Below, piece after piece: positions 25,401-36,377 of a stretch of DNA of 64,000 nt. Made by a program: the position numbers and the translations under genes. The DNA lies in assembly GCA_013399305.1 (NCBI GenBank), contig VXAI01000046.1, positions 1,301,340-1,365,339 of the forward strand, in the 5' to 3' direction. The notes under the pieces are model-generated. The model was not told the DNA's origin, made no database searches, and was given only the letters and a program-made list of their open reading frames with translations. Position 1 is the first letter of the stretch. The number at the start of each line of letters is the position of its first letter. This DNA is from Rostratula benghalensis. Its lineage: Eukaryota; Chordata; Aves; Charadriiformes; Rostratulidae.

Positions 25401-28400
25401 AGTCACTAAGGGCATACAAGTTTATTCTTGACATGTTCAAACACATTAACAAGTGAACAAATGAAACACTCAGCAAATTCAGTGTGTCTTAAATATATCT
25501 TAAATGCAATTGTGCCTTCAATCTGAAGCAGAACAGTCCATTACCAAGAGCACTCAGCAATTCAGAGTTCTATATAGAACCTTTATGAAAGTTGGCCAGG
25601 AAATCTCAAGCTATGCACATCAAACAGAACAAAATGATTTTGCCATTTTTCAAATAACTAGATTCATCCCCGGCAAGTCAATGAACAGGAACCCGACCCC
25701 ACAGGCAGCTAAGACCTGACTCATTATTCACCAATTCAGCATCACAAATGTGTTGTCCCTTTGTTATTGAAACCAAAGGGAATGAGTGAAAGTAGCAATA
25801 TTAATTGCAAATCACACAAGTATTCAGAAGTTACAATTAAAAAAAATTTTTCTCCTCTCTATTTACACAACATACCTAAGCATAGGAATATTTCATAATA
25901 CTTTTTAGCTTAATTTTGTTTACCTGTATACTGTGGTAGTCGGTGTGTTCACCTTCTCATTAAGGATACGACACTTGAACTTGTTATACTGCGGGGAAAT
26001 GTGAGAAGACAGAAATGTCAATAAAATGGCTAATAAAAATCTATTTTAAAAGTATGTATCAAAAATGCAAATGCATCAGTGAAAGACAACTGGAAAGTCA
26101 CATGAGCACATATATTTATGTATGCAAAAGTTAACATCCTTTCAGAAGATATTTTAAAACAAGTTGGGAAAGAGACAAAGCTATGCCAGTTTCCCTGCAG
26201 GCATGTTAAGCACAGTGGTTACCACCTGAACACCTCAAAGCACTTTCAAAAGGCTTTTACAAGTGAGACTGGTAATATTCACTGTCTAAACCAGAGGACA
26301 AGTATTTTTTGACTTGTCTCTGCAAGTGAGTCAGACTGAACTTGTGCCTTTTGTGTACTAATTTCTTTGCCATATCATTGGGTTTTCTGTAGTACAAAAT
26401 TAGTTTTATTATTGACTGAAAGCATCCCGAACACTTGGAGGTGGGAAAAATATGTTGTTATTCTTCTTTGTTTGATTAGACAGATACTGATCTGATGAGT
26501 GAGATACATGCAGTATTTTTATAAAAGCTACATTTTAGAAGACCACTGTACCAGAATCACAGCTACTCCAAAGATTTACCTTAAACATGTCTAACAGGAT
26601 CTCCTTTTTGACTTCCAGTCTTTCAAAAGCCTGCTTCTCTTTAATAATATTTCTACAGCAGTTCTCCAGTAGTGGGAATTCAGTACTAGATACACCTCTA
26701 AACAAACGGACACAGGAAAAAGAAATATAAATTAATTATTTTGATATTCCTATTTTTAAGTGACCACTTTCTAGTGGTCTACTCTCAAAAACATGGGATG
26801 TGTTCTCATGATTTGTCACAGTATTTTCTTAGTTTCTTACAACTGGCTGTACTTTCAAACACTAAGCTCAGGAACATAAGTGGTATCACCCTCAACAAAC
26901 CCACTGCCATCACTCCTAGAACAGTCTTTGACGTGTTTAAATGTCTGGAAGATCTCAAGTTCAAAGCATACATGACTTAAGGGGGGGGAAAAAAAAAAAG
27001 GCTCAACCCAGCTGCAAGAGCTGGTTTATCAGCTGAGGCAGATTCCATATTCTCCCTGACTACAGAAAGATAAACAAGGCAAAAACAGAATTGTAAAGCT
27101 GTGCACAAGGATTAGAAAAGCAAACACCTATACATGTTACATGCATACGTGCCATTTCTACAAGTGACTACAGCACTTTTAAACCAAGCCCCCTTGATTC
27201 TTCAAGGAAACTGTCTCTGATATTTCTCAGGAACTTAAATTTTTACCCAAACACTTCACATTTTATCATAGAACATTCAACAACTGCAAGTCTTAAGAAG
27301 CGGGTGTCTGAACATTGCTCTTGAATTTAAACACACAAACATGCACTCAGTATGTCTGTATACACAGATCTATACTATGAAAACAACCAACCTGCCAATT
27401 TTAAACCATACCAGATACACAATTTTACTTTTAACATGCAGAAACATGACTGAGCAAAAATAATTTTAGTACTGAGCTTCAATATAGACTGTTGAGGTTG
27501 TTAGTCACTAAAATGTTACCTGTCTTCAATGTACATGTCATAATAAAATCCATTTTCAATTGGTGGTCCATAGCATAAGCAGCCCCCAAAATAACCTTCC
27601 ATGGCCTCTCCAAGAATATGAGCACTTGAATGCCAATAAACCTGCAAATAAAGTCAGGTGAGCAAGTCACGGGGTCATTGGATTGTGTAACTAAAACGAA
27701 TAAACGAAACCAGGTGTATCTGCAGATGGGAAATACACTGGAGTCAGCATTGTTTGCATTCTGTGAGAAAAACAACAGCTTTCTGTTCTCATTTTGTAGT
27801 ATACTAAGTGATTAATACAATGGCAGATCATCACCCCATTGTATTTCAGTCTGAATTATGATTATATTTCTGCACAACTACATCACCTTAGTACTTATTG
27901 TACTTTGTTGATGTTACTTTCCAATCTGTTAAAACCTATGCAATACTAACTGTATCAAAAGCAACATAGCCAATTAAGTTACCATTGTTCACATATAGTA
28001 CCTTTATTGATAGCATTGTAAACCACATTACTCAAAATGTCAGAAGAGGGGAATCAACAACCCAGCAGATCAGTATCAGTCTTATGTTCTACATCCCTAT
28101 TAATTCAGGCCACTTCATAGCCACTGCTACATGGTAAAGCCTCTACAGGCTCCTGAAATGCCTCAAACAACTTCATCACAAACAATTTTTTGACAAAATG
28201 AAGTCTAGTTCTACTGCATAAGCACAGGTTTAAAACTGAATCCCATTAAAAAACCCAAACTCAGGTATGTCACTAAGTATATTCTTAGTTCAACTGACCA
28301 AGATAGGCCTACCTAAGTTCCAATAAAATTCCTGCTACGAGGATGTCTGGATTTTATTTATGAGTTAAATCTGATATTGGACAATTTTCAGAAAACTCTA

Positions 28401-31244
28401 AGACAGCCCCATTGTTGCTTTCAGTGTCTGATCTTCAAACACACTCAGTCAAACCACAGAACACATCTGAGAAAACAGACTGTTTCAAGTTAGCTTGCAA
28501 ATCAAGACATTCTGTGTGATCTCATTTGAGAAATAACCTGTTTATGTAGAAGAGAAGGGCACTAAGATTTTATTCACCTACAGGTTATAGGTACTTAGTA
28601 TTTACTGCTTTGTTGAATCATGACAAATACATTACTGGAATAGTTCTGGCTTCGTTTCTTTTTTTTATTAAATTCGAAATTTTAAAAGCATAATGCTGCC
28701 ATCAATTTCATGCCATTAGTTCCTTTAATCAAGCAGAAACCAGTGTTTACTCACGGCTTTTGCTTCTTCACTATCAAAGGTAAGCAGCTCCAGAGCACTA
28801 TCTCCCTCCAGAGGACGATCCAGGTCCCACAGTTCACCATTGACTTTGGCTATGACCACATTTGAAGCCAACAATTGACTGGGGGAGGAGGGAGAGAAAA
28901 AAAAAAGTTAAGAGATTGAAATATTTAGGCTCAGATTTGCAAAAGCGCTCAGGTTTCTAAACCCCATCTCATAGCCCCTAAAGAGCTTTAATTTTTATTC
29001 CTGTGGTCTCAAACACTTTTCTACTTTTAAGGTATAAACTCTACAGGTCTTGAAGTTTCAGTCAATGAATTTCAGTGCCGAGGATCTGGAGGAAAGACTG
29101 CTTCCAACAACAGCTTCCACTGTAACTCAACAGAACTTCAGATGTCTCTATTAATTCTTAACAGCCTCAGCGATTATTGTATTTTTTAACTCTAAGCAAG
29201 CATCACTCAAAGCAGTAATTTCACCCAGTTATTTCTTCTGCATTAAACTGAAGTTTCAGTGATACTTTCCAAATAAACCAATTTAAGAAAGTCACCATCC
29301 ACTGACCTCAACACATATATTTTAAGCAGCAAAGTAAGAGACAAATGATAGTAACAGATTTATGACTGCAAAAGTACAGCTCGTTCAATCTGCAGGTTAC
29401 CTAATTCCTACAGCTAATTGATACGGTGTGGTTTTCCAAGACTCCCCTTCAGCCATCTGTCCATCTGTCAGGACAATTTTGATGGGTTTGCTCTCATTGG
29501 CTGCTCTATAAGCCAGCAAAGCATCGTGTTCTTTTTTCAGTGCTTCATAAAGCTTCAGTCTGTCCTCTATGAAGTTTGGCTCACACTGCAGCTGTAACAA
29601 ATACATGAAATCACACACATACATATTTGTGAGAGAAATAACACAAAAGGACTCACACTGTTCATGCAATCCCTACAGGTTCCAACGGAAAGCAAATTTC
29701 ACTGCACTAGAATTCATTCTAGTATGCAGTAAAGTATTTGTAAATAATTATACACAGAGCAGTCCCATCCAACTTGCTGACCATTTCATAGTGGCTTTCC
29801 AATGCACATTCATCAATCCAGGCCTAAATGGCTTTGTGAGTTTGACCTCAGAAAGCAGTCCATATTCCTGCCCCAGAATCTGTATTTGGCTGACATCCTG
29901 GAGAAGTCTGGATCACGCCAACAAGCCCTCACTGCTGCCAGTCCATTCAAATCATCAGAGTCAAATAAGATAGTCCGGGGGAAAATTCCTTTAGTTTAGC
30001 ATTAAATTAATTATTAAGATCTACTGAACTACAGCTACTGCTGCCAACATACTCTTTCAGTCATCATGTATGCTGTTTATTCATGAAGTATCACTCTCTT
30101 TAGGAACCACAGTATCCTGACCCTTATTTCCCCACAGCCCACATCCTTTTGTAATATAAAAATTAGAGATCTAAGAATGAGTAAGTAGCCCTACTAATTA
30201 CATGCAAGATGAAGCTCTTGGACAATTTTTTTTTTTTTTGCTGTATGCATGTAGCAAGCCTTCTTCCCAAAATCTGGGACCACAAAATACAGCAAAGCAT
30301 TTCAGATTTCAGCACCTTTTCTGAACCTACCCAAATAACACTCCTCCTCCTATTATTATGTAGTATGAAACAACCACTTACATCATTCCGACGTTGGTTC
30401 ACAGCTTGATTTTCTTTTTGCTTTTCCTCTTCATTTTGATTCACCACAGCGGCTGGAGTCGCACTGACGACTTTCTGAAAAGAGCGCCAAGATGCAGTAT
30501 ATGCCTATGCCTTTAAGGCTTTTCCCAGCAACCACTGAAACAAACCAGACCGGTGCAGCACTAGACTAAAAAGGTAGTTACAACCGAGTGAGGTGTGCCC
30601 TACTGCAGGCTGAAGACTGCTGGGGACACATCCAACCTGCCGCCTTCTGATGCCGAGCGGAGCGCGCCAAACTGCTCACCGAGCAGAACCTGCCCGAAGC
30701 AGTTTCCCCAATTTGCCGATTACAACCTCAGTAATTGCCAGAGGCTGGGCGGTTGAAGCGGCCCAGCGAGCCATAGGAACGGCTTGCAGTGGTCTGACGG
30801 ACTTCTCTGTCCTCGGGACTACCGGCAGCAACGTGCTCGGGCCGCACGGGGAGCGCGGCTCCCACCACCGACAGCCCCGCCAGGGCCCGCCGCTTGCCCC
30901 CGCTCATTCCGGTGCCTAGGGCCGAGAGGCCCGGCCCGGCTCGGCTCGGCTCGGCTCACCCCATAGCCATGACCGGCGGACGGGCCCCCTCCCGGTCCTA
31001 CCTCCTCCTCCGCCGCGGAGCCCGGCGGCCGCTGCTCCGCCTTGCCCAGCTCGGCCTCCAGGCTGCGGCGCAGGTGCAGCAGGCGGTAGCGCAGCTTCTC
31101 GTTCTCGGCCCGCAACCGCTGCAGCTCGGGACTGCAGCTCCCGGGGCAGCCCGGCTCCTTCAGCCGCCCAACCTCCGCCGTCAGCCAGCGCAGATCCTGC
31201 TCCTGCCGCTGCAGCCTCGCCGCCGCCTCAGCGGCCGCCGCCAT
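16450..31244 (-). CDS. TARS3: Threonyl-tRNA synthetase 3 (TARS-like 2), 19 coding exons
   Basis: A cytoplasmic class II aminoacyl-tRNA synthetase that joins threonine to tRNA-Thr. Coding exons on the minus strand: 31244-31002, 30474-30382, 29591-29401, 28878-28755, 27641-27520, 26697-26580, 25988-25924, 25344-25266, 24072-23926, 22541-22443, 22120-21954, 21522-21360, 20530-20393, 19975-19898, 19799-19699, 18530-18426, 17636-17564, 16837-16723, 16598-16450. Phases agree; total 2370 nt, 789 residues (human 802). Order of parts: a Leu/Glu/Arg-rich coiled coil (about 5-70) typical of TARS3 and absent from TARS1, a TGS domain (about 142-205), the editing domain with HSSAH at 221-225, the catalytic core, and the anticodon-binding domain (about 690-789). 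The presumed zinc ligands are Cys483 (NCPGHC), His530 (QQDDAH) and His656 (VIIHRAILG). HRNELSG is at 507-513. All key residues are present, so the enzyme looks active. The C-terminal tail differs from that of mammals (see findings). Confidence 0.96.
21339..21357. repeat. Poly-T run (poly-A on the gene strand) abutting a TARS3 splice donor
   Basis: 19 Ts on the plus strand, so the intron after TARS3 exon 12 begins GT followed directly by a long A run. The flanking DNA is a degenerate T/G-rich low-complexity tract. Confidence 0.85.
23632..23740 (-). mobile_element. CR1 LINE 3'-end fragment in a TARS3 intron
   Basis: The plus strand reads as the reverse complement of a CR1 3' end: it contains the phrases TTGGGTTGGAAGGAACCTTA, AAAGATCATCCAGTT, CCATGGGCAGGGACACCTCC and AGACCAGGTTGCTCAAAGC. 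CR1 is the dominant LINE of birds. The element therefore lies on the minus strand, the same orientation as TARS3, in the intron between exons 9 and 10. It is a severely 5'-truncated dead copy. Confidence 0.9.
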
Positions 31245-31400
31245 CTTCCCCCGCCGCCGCCCCGGCCCGCTCCGCCCCCCGGTACCGCCCCGGCCTGCCC
31301 TCCGCCGCCAAAGGACCCTCCCGGGCACGGCGGGACGGCTCCGCGCCGGTACGGAACGAGTAAAAGCGGTGTTAATTCACGGTGAGCGGCGGGGGAGTGC
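30640..31400 (-). promoter_or_regulatory. TARS3: CpG island at the TARS3 5' end (likely promoter)
   Basis: GC- and CpG-rich DNA surrounds TARS3 exon 1 and extends into intron 1, where short CGGCT-type tandem repeats occur near 30935-30957. No TATA box is evident. Confidence 0.7.
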
Positions 31401-32499
31401 GCTATCCACAGCGCCTGTTTCGGTCCTACCTCAGTTCACCTGAAAACGTTCTTTGAAAAGGTTTTCTCTCCAGCCTTCATAAACTGGGGCTGGAGGGACA
31501 AGTGGCATCACTAACTCTGGAAATCCCAATCGAGTATGTCCTGCATGGGGGGCGACAGCACATTGTAACTGGGAGGGGAGAACACACATCAAATTTGCTT
31601 CATGTTCCTAAGTACCCAATCTAGCATCTGTGGAGCTCCTTTGCTATTGAAAACACAGAAAAGACACGCTTCCACAGTATCATTTAAGTCAATACATGCT
31701 TTCAAGGACCTGTGTGTAACATCACGGATGCTTTAGTCCTTCAAAGGATTATCCAAATAAAAGAGAAGGATAGAGGCCTTGTCAGACAATGCGAAGCGCA
31801 GATAGCGCCCTCCCGAGCACAGCCCCATGGCCTGTTCCTTAGCAGGGACTTCAGGTGGCCCACCCCACAGGCTGCCGAGGTCCGGTCAGCCCCAACACTC
31901 AAACCACGGCTGGTTTATCATCCTTTCCCTCTGCTCACCATCCATTAAACACACCACCTGTGAGAGAAAGCCACACTTTTGCCAGAAAACCAGCACGGTT
32001 CCTGGCATTCAGCAGGAGCTGAGGTCTGCCGCCAAGGGAGCAATGTGGGCAAGATGAATAAAAAATGGCAAAATCAAGCTGGGCTGGGGAACTGAACCCC
32101 AAAATACTGCCACACAAGCAGCAGTTCATACAGCACGTGCCCTGCCACCCCTATTACAGATCTCACCCAACCCAGGCCATCCTTTCCTGCCACTTCCACA
32201 CCTCCTGGCATAAGCTGGTCACTTAGACCTCCACTTCTGCAGCCCTACATCATTGGGGTCACCTTCTATCATAGCTTCCCGTAGGGCAATAGGACTACAT
32301 TAACACTGCTTCAAATAAGATGTTTCTCTTGCTCTTCCCCAAGATCCATAGCGCACACTTTAAAAGAAATAGTTTTAACACCCTGGTGTTGAGCCAAACA
32401 GTTGTGCATGATGTGGAGCCACAAGGGACAGCTGCATCCTGCAGGACAGGGAGCCCATCACCACGGTAAAGCTGGCAGGAGAGGGACTGGCCAGCCAGG

Positions 32500-32611
32500 G
32501 AATCACAGAGTAGTTTGGGTTGGAAGGGACCTTTAACGGCCATCTAGTCCAATCCTCTGCAACGAGCAGGGATGTCAACTAGATCAGGTTGCTCAGAGTC
32601 CCATCAAGACC
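32500..32611 (-). mobile_element. CR1 LINE 3'-end fragment
   Basis: The reverse complement of a CR1 3' end: AATCACAGAGTAGTTTGGGT, TTGGAAGGGACCTTTAACGG, CATCTAGTCCAATCC and CTAGATCAGGTTGCTCAGAG appear in the known order. The CAACTAGATCAGG wording suggests a CR1 subfamily other than that of the copy at 23.6 kb. It is strongly 5'-truncated. Confidence 0.9.
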
Positions 32612-32990
32612 CTCAAACAAGGCAGACAGGCAAACCTGGGGATGGCAGTCAGGACAAACCAGGAGTCCAGACTGCCAGAAAAGTTCAAGGTGATGAGGCA
32701 AATCTGAGGTCAAGCCAAGTACATGATCCACAAGTCAGGTCCCATAATGGGAACTAGGGCCAGATACAGTGGCTACCAGGCAGGTCCGAGAAGATGTGGC
32801 AAAGCCAAACAAGGAAGCCAGGTCACAGACTAGAGCAACAGGAGCCAGGGACAAACACACCTCTGAAAAAGCTCAGACAGGGACTGGTGGCCCATGGCTG
32901 AGCCTAAATAGAGCCCCTGGGCCCATGGTCAAGGGTGTGGACAGAGGCCCAGGTGAGGTCTGTCAGGGCCAGTAAGGCCAGTTAGTTAGA
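32612..32990. repeat. Unclassified purine-rich repeat-like tract
   Basis: Directly after the CR1 fragment is a GC-moderate stretch made of recurring short words such as CAGGCA, AGTCCAG, AGCCAGG, CAGGTC and GACAGG, with irregular spacing. It resembles a decayed minisatellite or an unrecognised interspersed element. Both overlapping open frames in it lack coding character. Confidence 0.4.
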
Positions 32991-34797
32991 ACAGTTCACT
33001 ATTCTCATTACAAAACGATGTCACTGACAGAAGGTGCAGGTCAGACTGCATCCTTACTTGTCAATTAAACTCTGCCGGAGCTTATTTCTACTGGATGCCC
33101 CATGTTTGACATCAATTCTTCTAAAAATAGGCTGCCTGAACTAAACAGCATCTTTGCACAAATGTGAGGACTTGGCACCAAGGTGAATCGTTTGAAGCAG
33201 CCCGAGTTGCTTAGTAGTCAGGGCTCTGAGCTTGGAAAGATCATACATCTACTGCATTGTGTCATTTACAGGTCATCGCAGTTAAGTCCCTCTGCTTCTT
33301 GGCCCTGAGAAAACACTAGTTCTCCATCACAAATCCTTTATTTCCACTGCGTATTTCCATGTATCTTTTTTGTCTCAAATACTTCTTGGTCATCTTCAAT
33401 TTCTCTAATTTTCTCTCTTGATTGTACTTCATACCCACTTCTCTGTATTCAGTTTCTCAAGGCACGCTTTCAAATTTTTGCCTTGACCCAACAAAAAGAT
33501 TTTTGCAAGGTGTGGATTTTTATTACAGTTCTGCCAATGACCTAATCAGAATTTCAGCATTTTATTCTCCAGTTTACACAACAGGGCACAACTATGTGGT
33601 ATGTGAGAAGGCACAGAGTCAAGTTTTGTATTTCTCCACAATTTGATACATTTCCTATGACATCAGCCATTTTTCTTTGTGGTTTTAAGATTTGAGATTA
33701 AAAGGATATAGCCTTTTACCAATAAATATATTTGGGACATTTCTGCCTCAAAACATTATACTCTCTAAGAAAAAAATCCCTGTAAGTTATTCAGTGCACG
33801 GATCCCAAAGACACTGCTATACCGTATGCTCCCAAATTTCAAGCTGTCATTTAAATCCCTCGTTCCCCTGGACGCTGGCTGCGTGTACAGTTCCCAGCCC
33901 ATACTCACCAGTTCATGCTGTACCAATCTTTCTTTGCAGAGGACTGCTATTTATCTCCCCCATGAACGCCCAGAACTTTCCAACAGCTTTGTAGTTCATT
34001 CTGCCCCAGCTAAACTTTTTAGTGCTTCTTTTTTAAACCAGTTTTATTATTTAAGGTATATTGAGAATATCTCTCAGCAAGTGGATACCTATGTATATTT
34101 TTTATTTGTGCCAATTCTTTCTTACTTTTCTGAAGAGATGCAATTTGCCAACACTTAGGTCTATCATTTATTAATAGCAAGGTCACTCTTCAAGGATGGG
34201 CTGTCATGGGCAGAACTGCCACGGACAAGTAAAAATAGGACATACTCTATAGCTTCCTTTAAAATTCATTATTAATCAGACAGGCTACCTGCTTTTTTAA
34301 CTTCTAAATCTACTACTGTGCAGCATTCATTACTCCATTTAGGATACTGATGACAATCAGTGTTACCAGTATAATAAAATAAACAGCCTTTTAGTTTTGA
34401 GGTTAAACTCTGAGAAATGCATTCAGATTACATTCTCTGTATCTCATCTTTGGGCACCATCTTACGAAGCCAAACCCTGTAACTCTGGGTTTGCTCTAGC
34501 GTTTACTGAAGTAATAGTAAAACTTACCATCCAAAGTTATAGTGGTGGAGAAGGCTGACTCATAAGACGCTGTCTAGCACGTGGAGCACCTGGCTTTATC
34601 AGGATCTTCTACCTGCTGAGATATTGCAGTATGAATATTAGTAGAACTTCTGAGAGAGAAACAACTTGGAGCAAAACCCCATGAGGTTTCACTGACAGTA
34701 TGGAAAGAATGAGGGGATTTGGTATTTGAACTACCCCATACAGAGGTTCAAAAATCAAAGGGAATCTTAAGAATTAGGCTTCTAAAGGAGTCCTTAC

Positions 34798-34989
34798 TTT
34801 GAAAGGTTGCCTAGAAATTGTGCCAGGCCTTTCAGATAGGTTGGCTGCTTTCTCTGCCCACTGCATATCTTTGGTGTTTAGCTGCCCTGCCTGACTAATT
34901 GGATAGCAGCAGGTGCCCTTCATCACCCAGCTTCCCCCAAGTGGGTCACCTTTCCTGGAGCGTGTGATGCAGCGCATAGGTAGCTCCAC
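34798..34989 (-). other. Possible minus-strand coding exon, unidentified
   Basis: A 192-nt open segment (64 codons) has an AG acceptor (CTGCTCAG, preceded by a T-rich stretch) and a strong donor (CAAA|GTAAGG), both in phase 0. The predicted peptide is cysteine- and basic-residue-containing and matches nothing I recognise. It could be an exon of a non-coding RNA or a chance arrangement. Confidence 0.2.
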
Positions 34990-36377
34990 CTGAGCAGATC
35001 CAGGATGATTATAGAAGAAACACAAGAATCTCACTGTTTTGGTCAATAAGCCATAACATTCTAAACTGGGACCATTAACATGGCTTGAAATAACACGTAA
35101 TTCTACCCATCCTTACTCCAGGTAATACTTCACATAATGAGGCTTGTTGTATTTACAACCAACCACAGGGTGACAGGCAATGCTTCCAAACAGTTCATTG
35201 AAGCCTGACTAGTTAATTGATTGGCTACTGACATACACAATAAAATTCCTAAATTATTATATGGTCAGTGGTCAACTTTGATGCAGACTGATGAATGCTT
35301 GAAATTTCATAAACAGGCATAGCCTGACATAAGGATACAGTGTTTGCATCTCAAGATCTTAAGGACTGGAAATACTCTAAAACTGGTCTTCCTAAAAGCA
35401 TAGCTAAATGTTTTTCTGTGCTGCACAATAGGGAAAACTGCAAATAAGAACACGCAAGTCAGGCCACGGATGCATTATCACTTGGAAGTAATAGAAATAG
35501 AAAAAAACAGACTAAGAAATGAGAGGAGGAGGAGGAGGAGGCAGGAAATACACATAGCTTTTCTATACAGGGAATTTATTTTGACAGAAAAAACAAAAAC
35601 AAGACCCCAAAGTCCATGTATTAAGCGGCATTTGCGTAAGGGAGGTTATGTAATACGTGATCCGCAATGAATGATTCCGAGTGGCAGAACACCTCCACTG
35701 GGATTGCAGTAATCTCCGCCGCTAAACCTGGGCCAGCACATGGACACTGTATGGTGGTTTAGTTTGCTTGGACACAATTTAAACATCTAAACATGCAGGA
35801 ATGTCGTTTTGCTTAACACTGATATATTTACCTTCACAAGAAAGCTCATACTCTATTGTCTTTTTTTTTTTTTTTCCTTTTGCATACAGGATTACAAAAT
35901 ATTTACAGAAACATGTTTTTTCAATGTATAATTCCATTGCCTTATAAAACTAATATTTTATGAAAGAATAAGAAGCAGAGGGCATTTATACTGTAGTTTG
36001 GGTATGGCCTCTGAGGAATACAAATTTAAAGTGTACAGAGGACATTTTATTTTATGTCCTGTTATGTACCAGCTTGTACAGATTATTTCAGTTTCATCAG
36101 CTGTCTTCTTGAATGAATTATTTTTTGCAAAGGGTTATCTTTGAAGATCAGTTACAGAATTAAAAAGTAACAGTAACTAAGCAATTCTCAGTCTCATCAT
36201 TACGGTTCAGAAGCTGTTAACAGTTGTAAAGGGCTAATTAGTGTAATGTAATCCTCTTAGGAGGCTGCAGGCGTTGAGCTAGTTTTCTTTATAATTTGTA
36301 TGTAGGCCTTCTTTATTCCATTAGAATTACAATAATTAGAGACAGCAGTATGTATTTGCATTCTACTCATCCACGTT
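34990..36377. other. Intergenic, upstream of the CARD gene
   Basis: AT-rich sequence, presumably holding the promoter and any non-coding first exon of the plus-strand CARD gene, although no clear TATA box or CpG island is visible. It contains a (GGA)n run and a poly-T run near 35862. Confidence 0.4.
35522..35541. repeat. (GGA)n simple repeat
   Basis: A short GAG/GGA triplet run on the plus strand. Confidence 0.85.

Larger units (their letters stand above)
31401..34797. other. Intergenic region upstream of TARS3
   Basis: Apart from the CR1 fragment and the repeat-like tract listed separately, I see no supported gene. The DNA becomes AT-rich from about 33.3 kb. Confidence 0.5.

Noticed and set aside
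16450..31244. Identification as TARS1 rather than TARS3
   Set aside because: The N-terminal coiled coil, the ILV/VVGEKEK context and the position next to TM2D3 fit TARS3. TARS1 has a different Lys-rich N-terminus and lies elsewhere.
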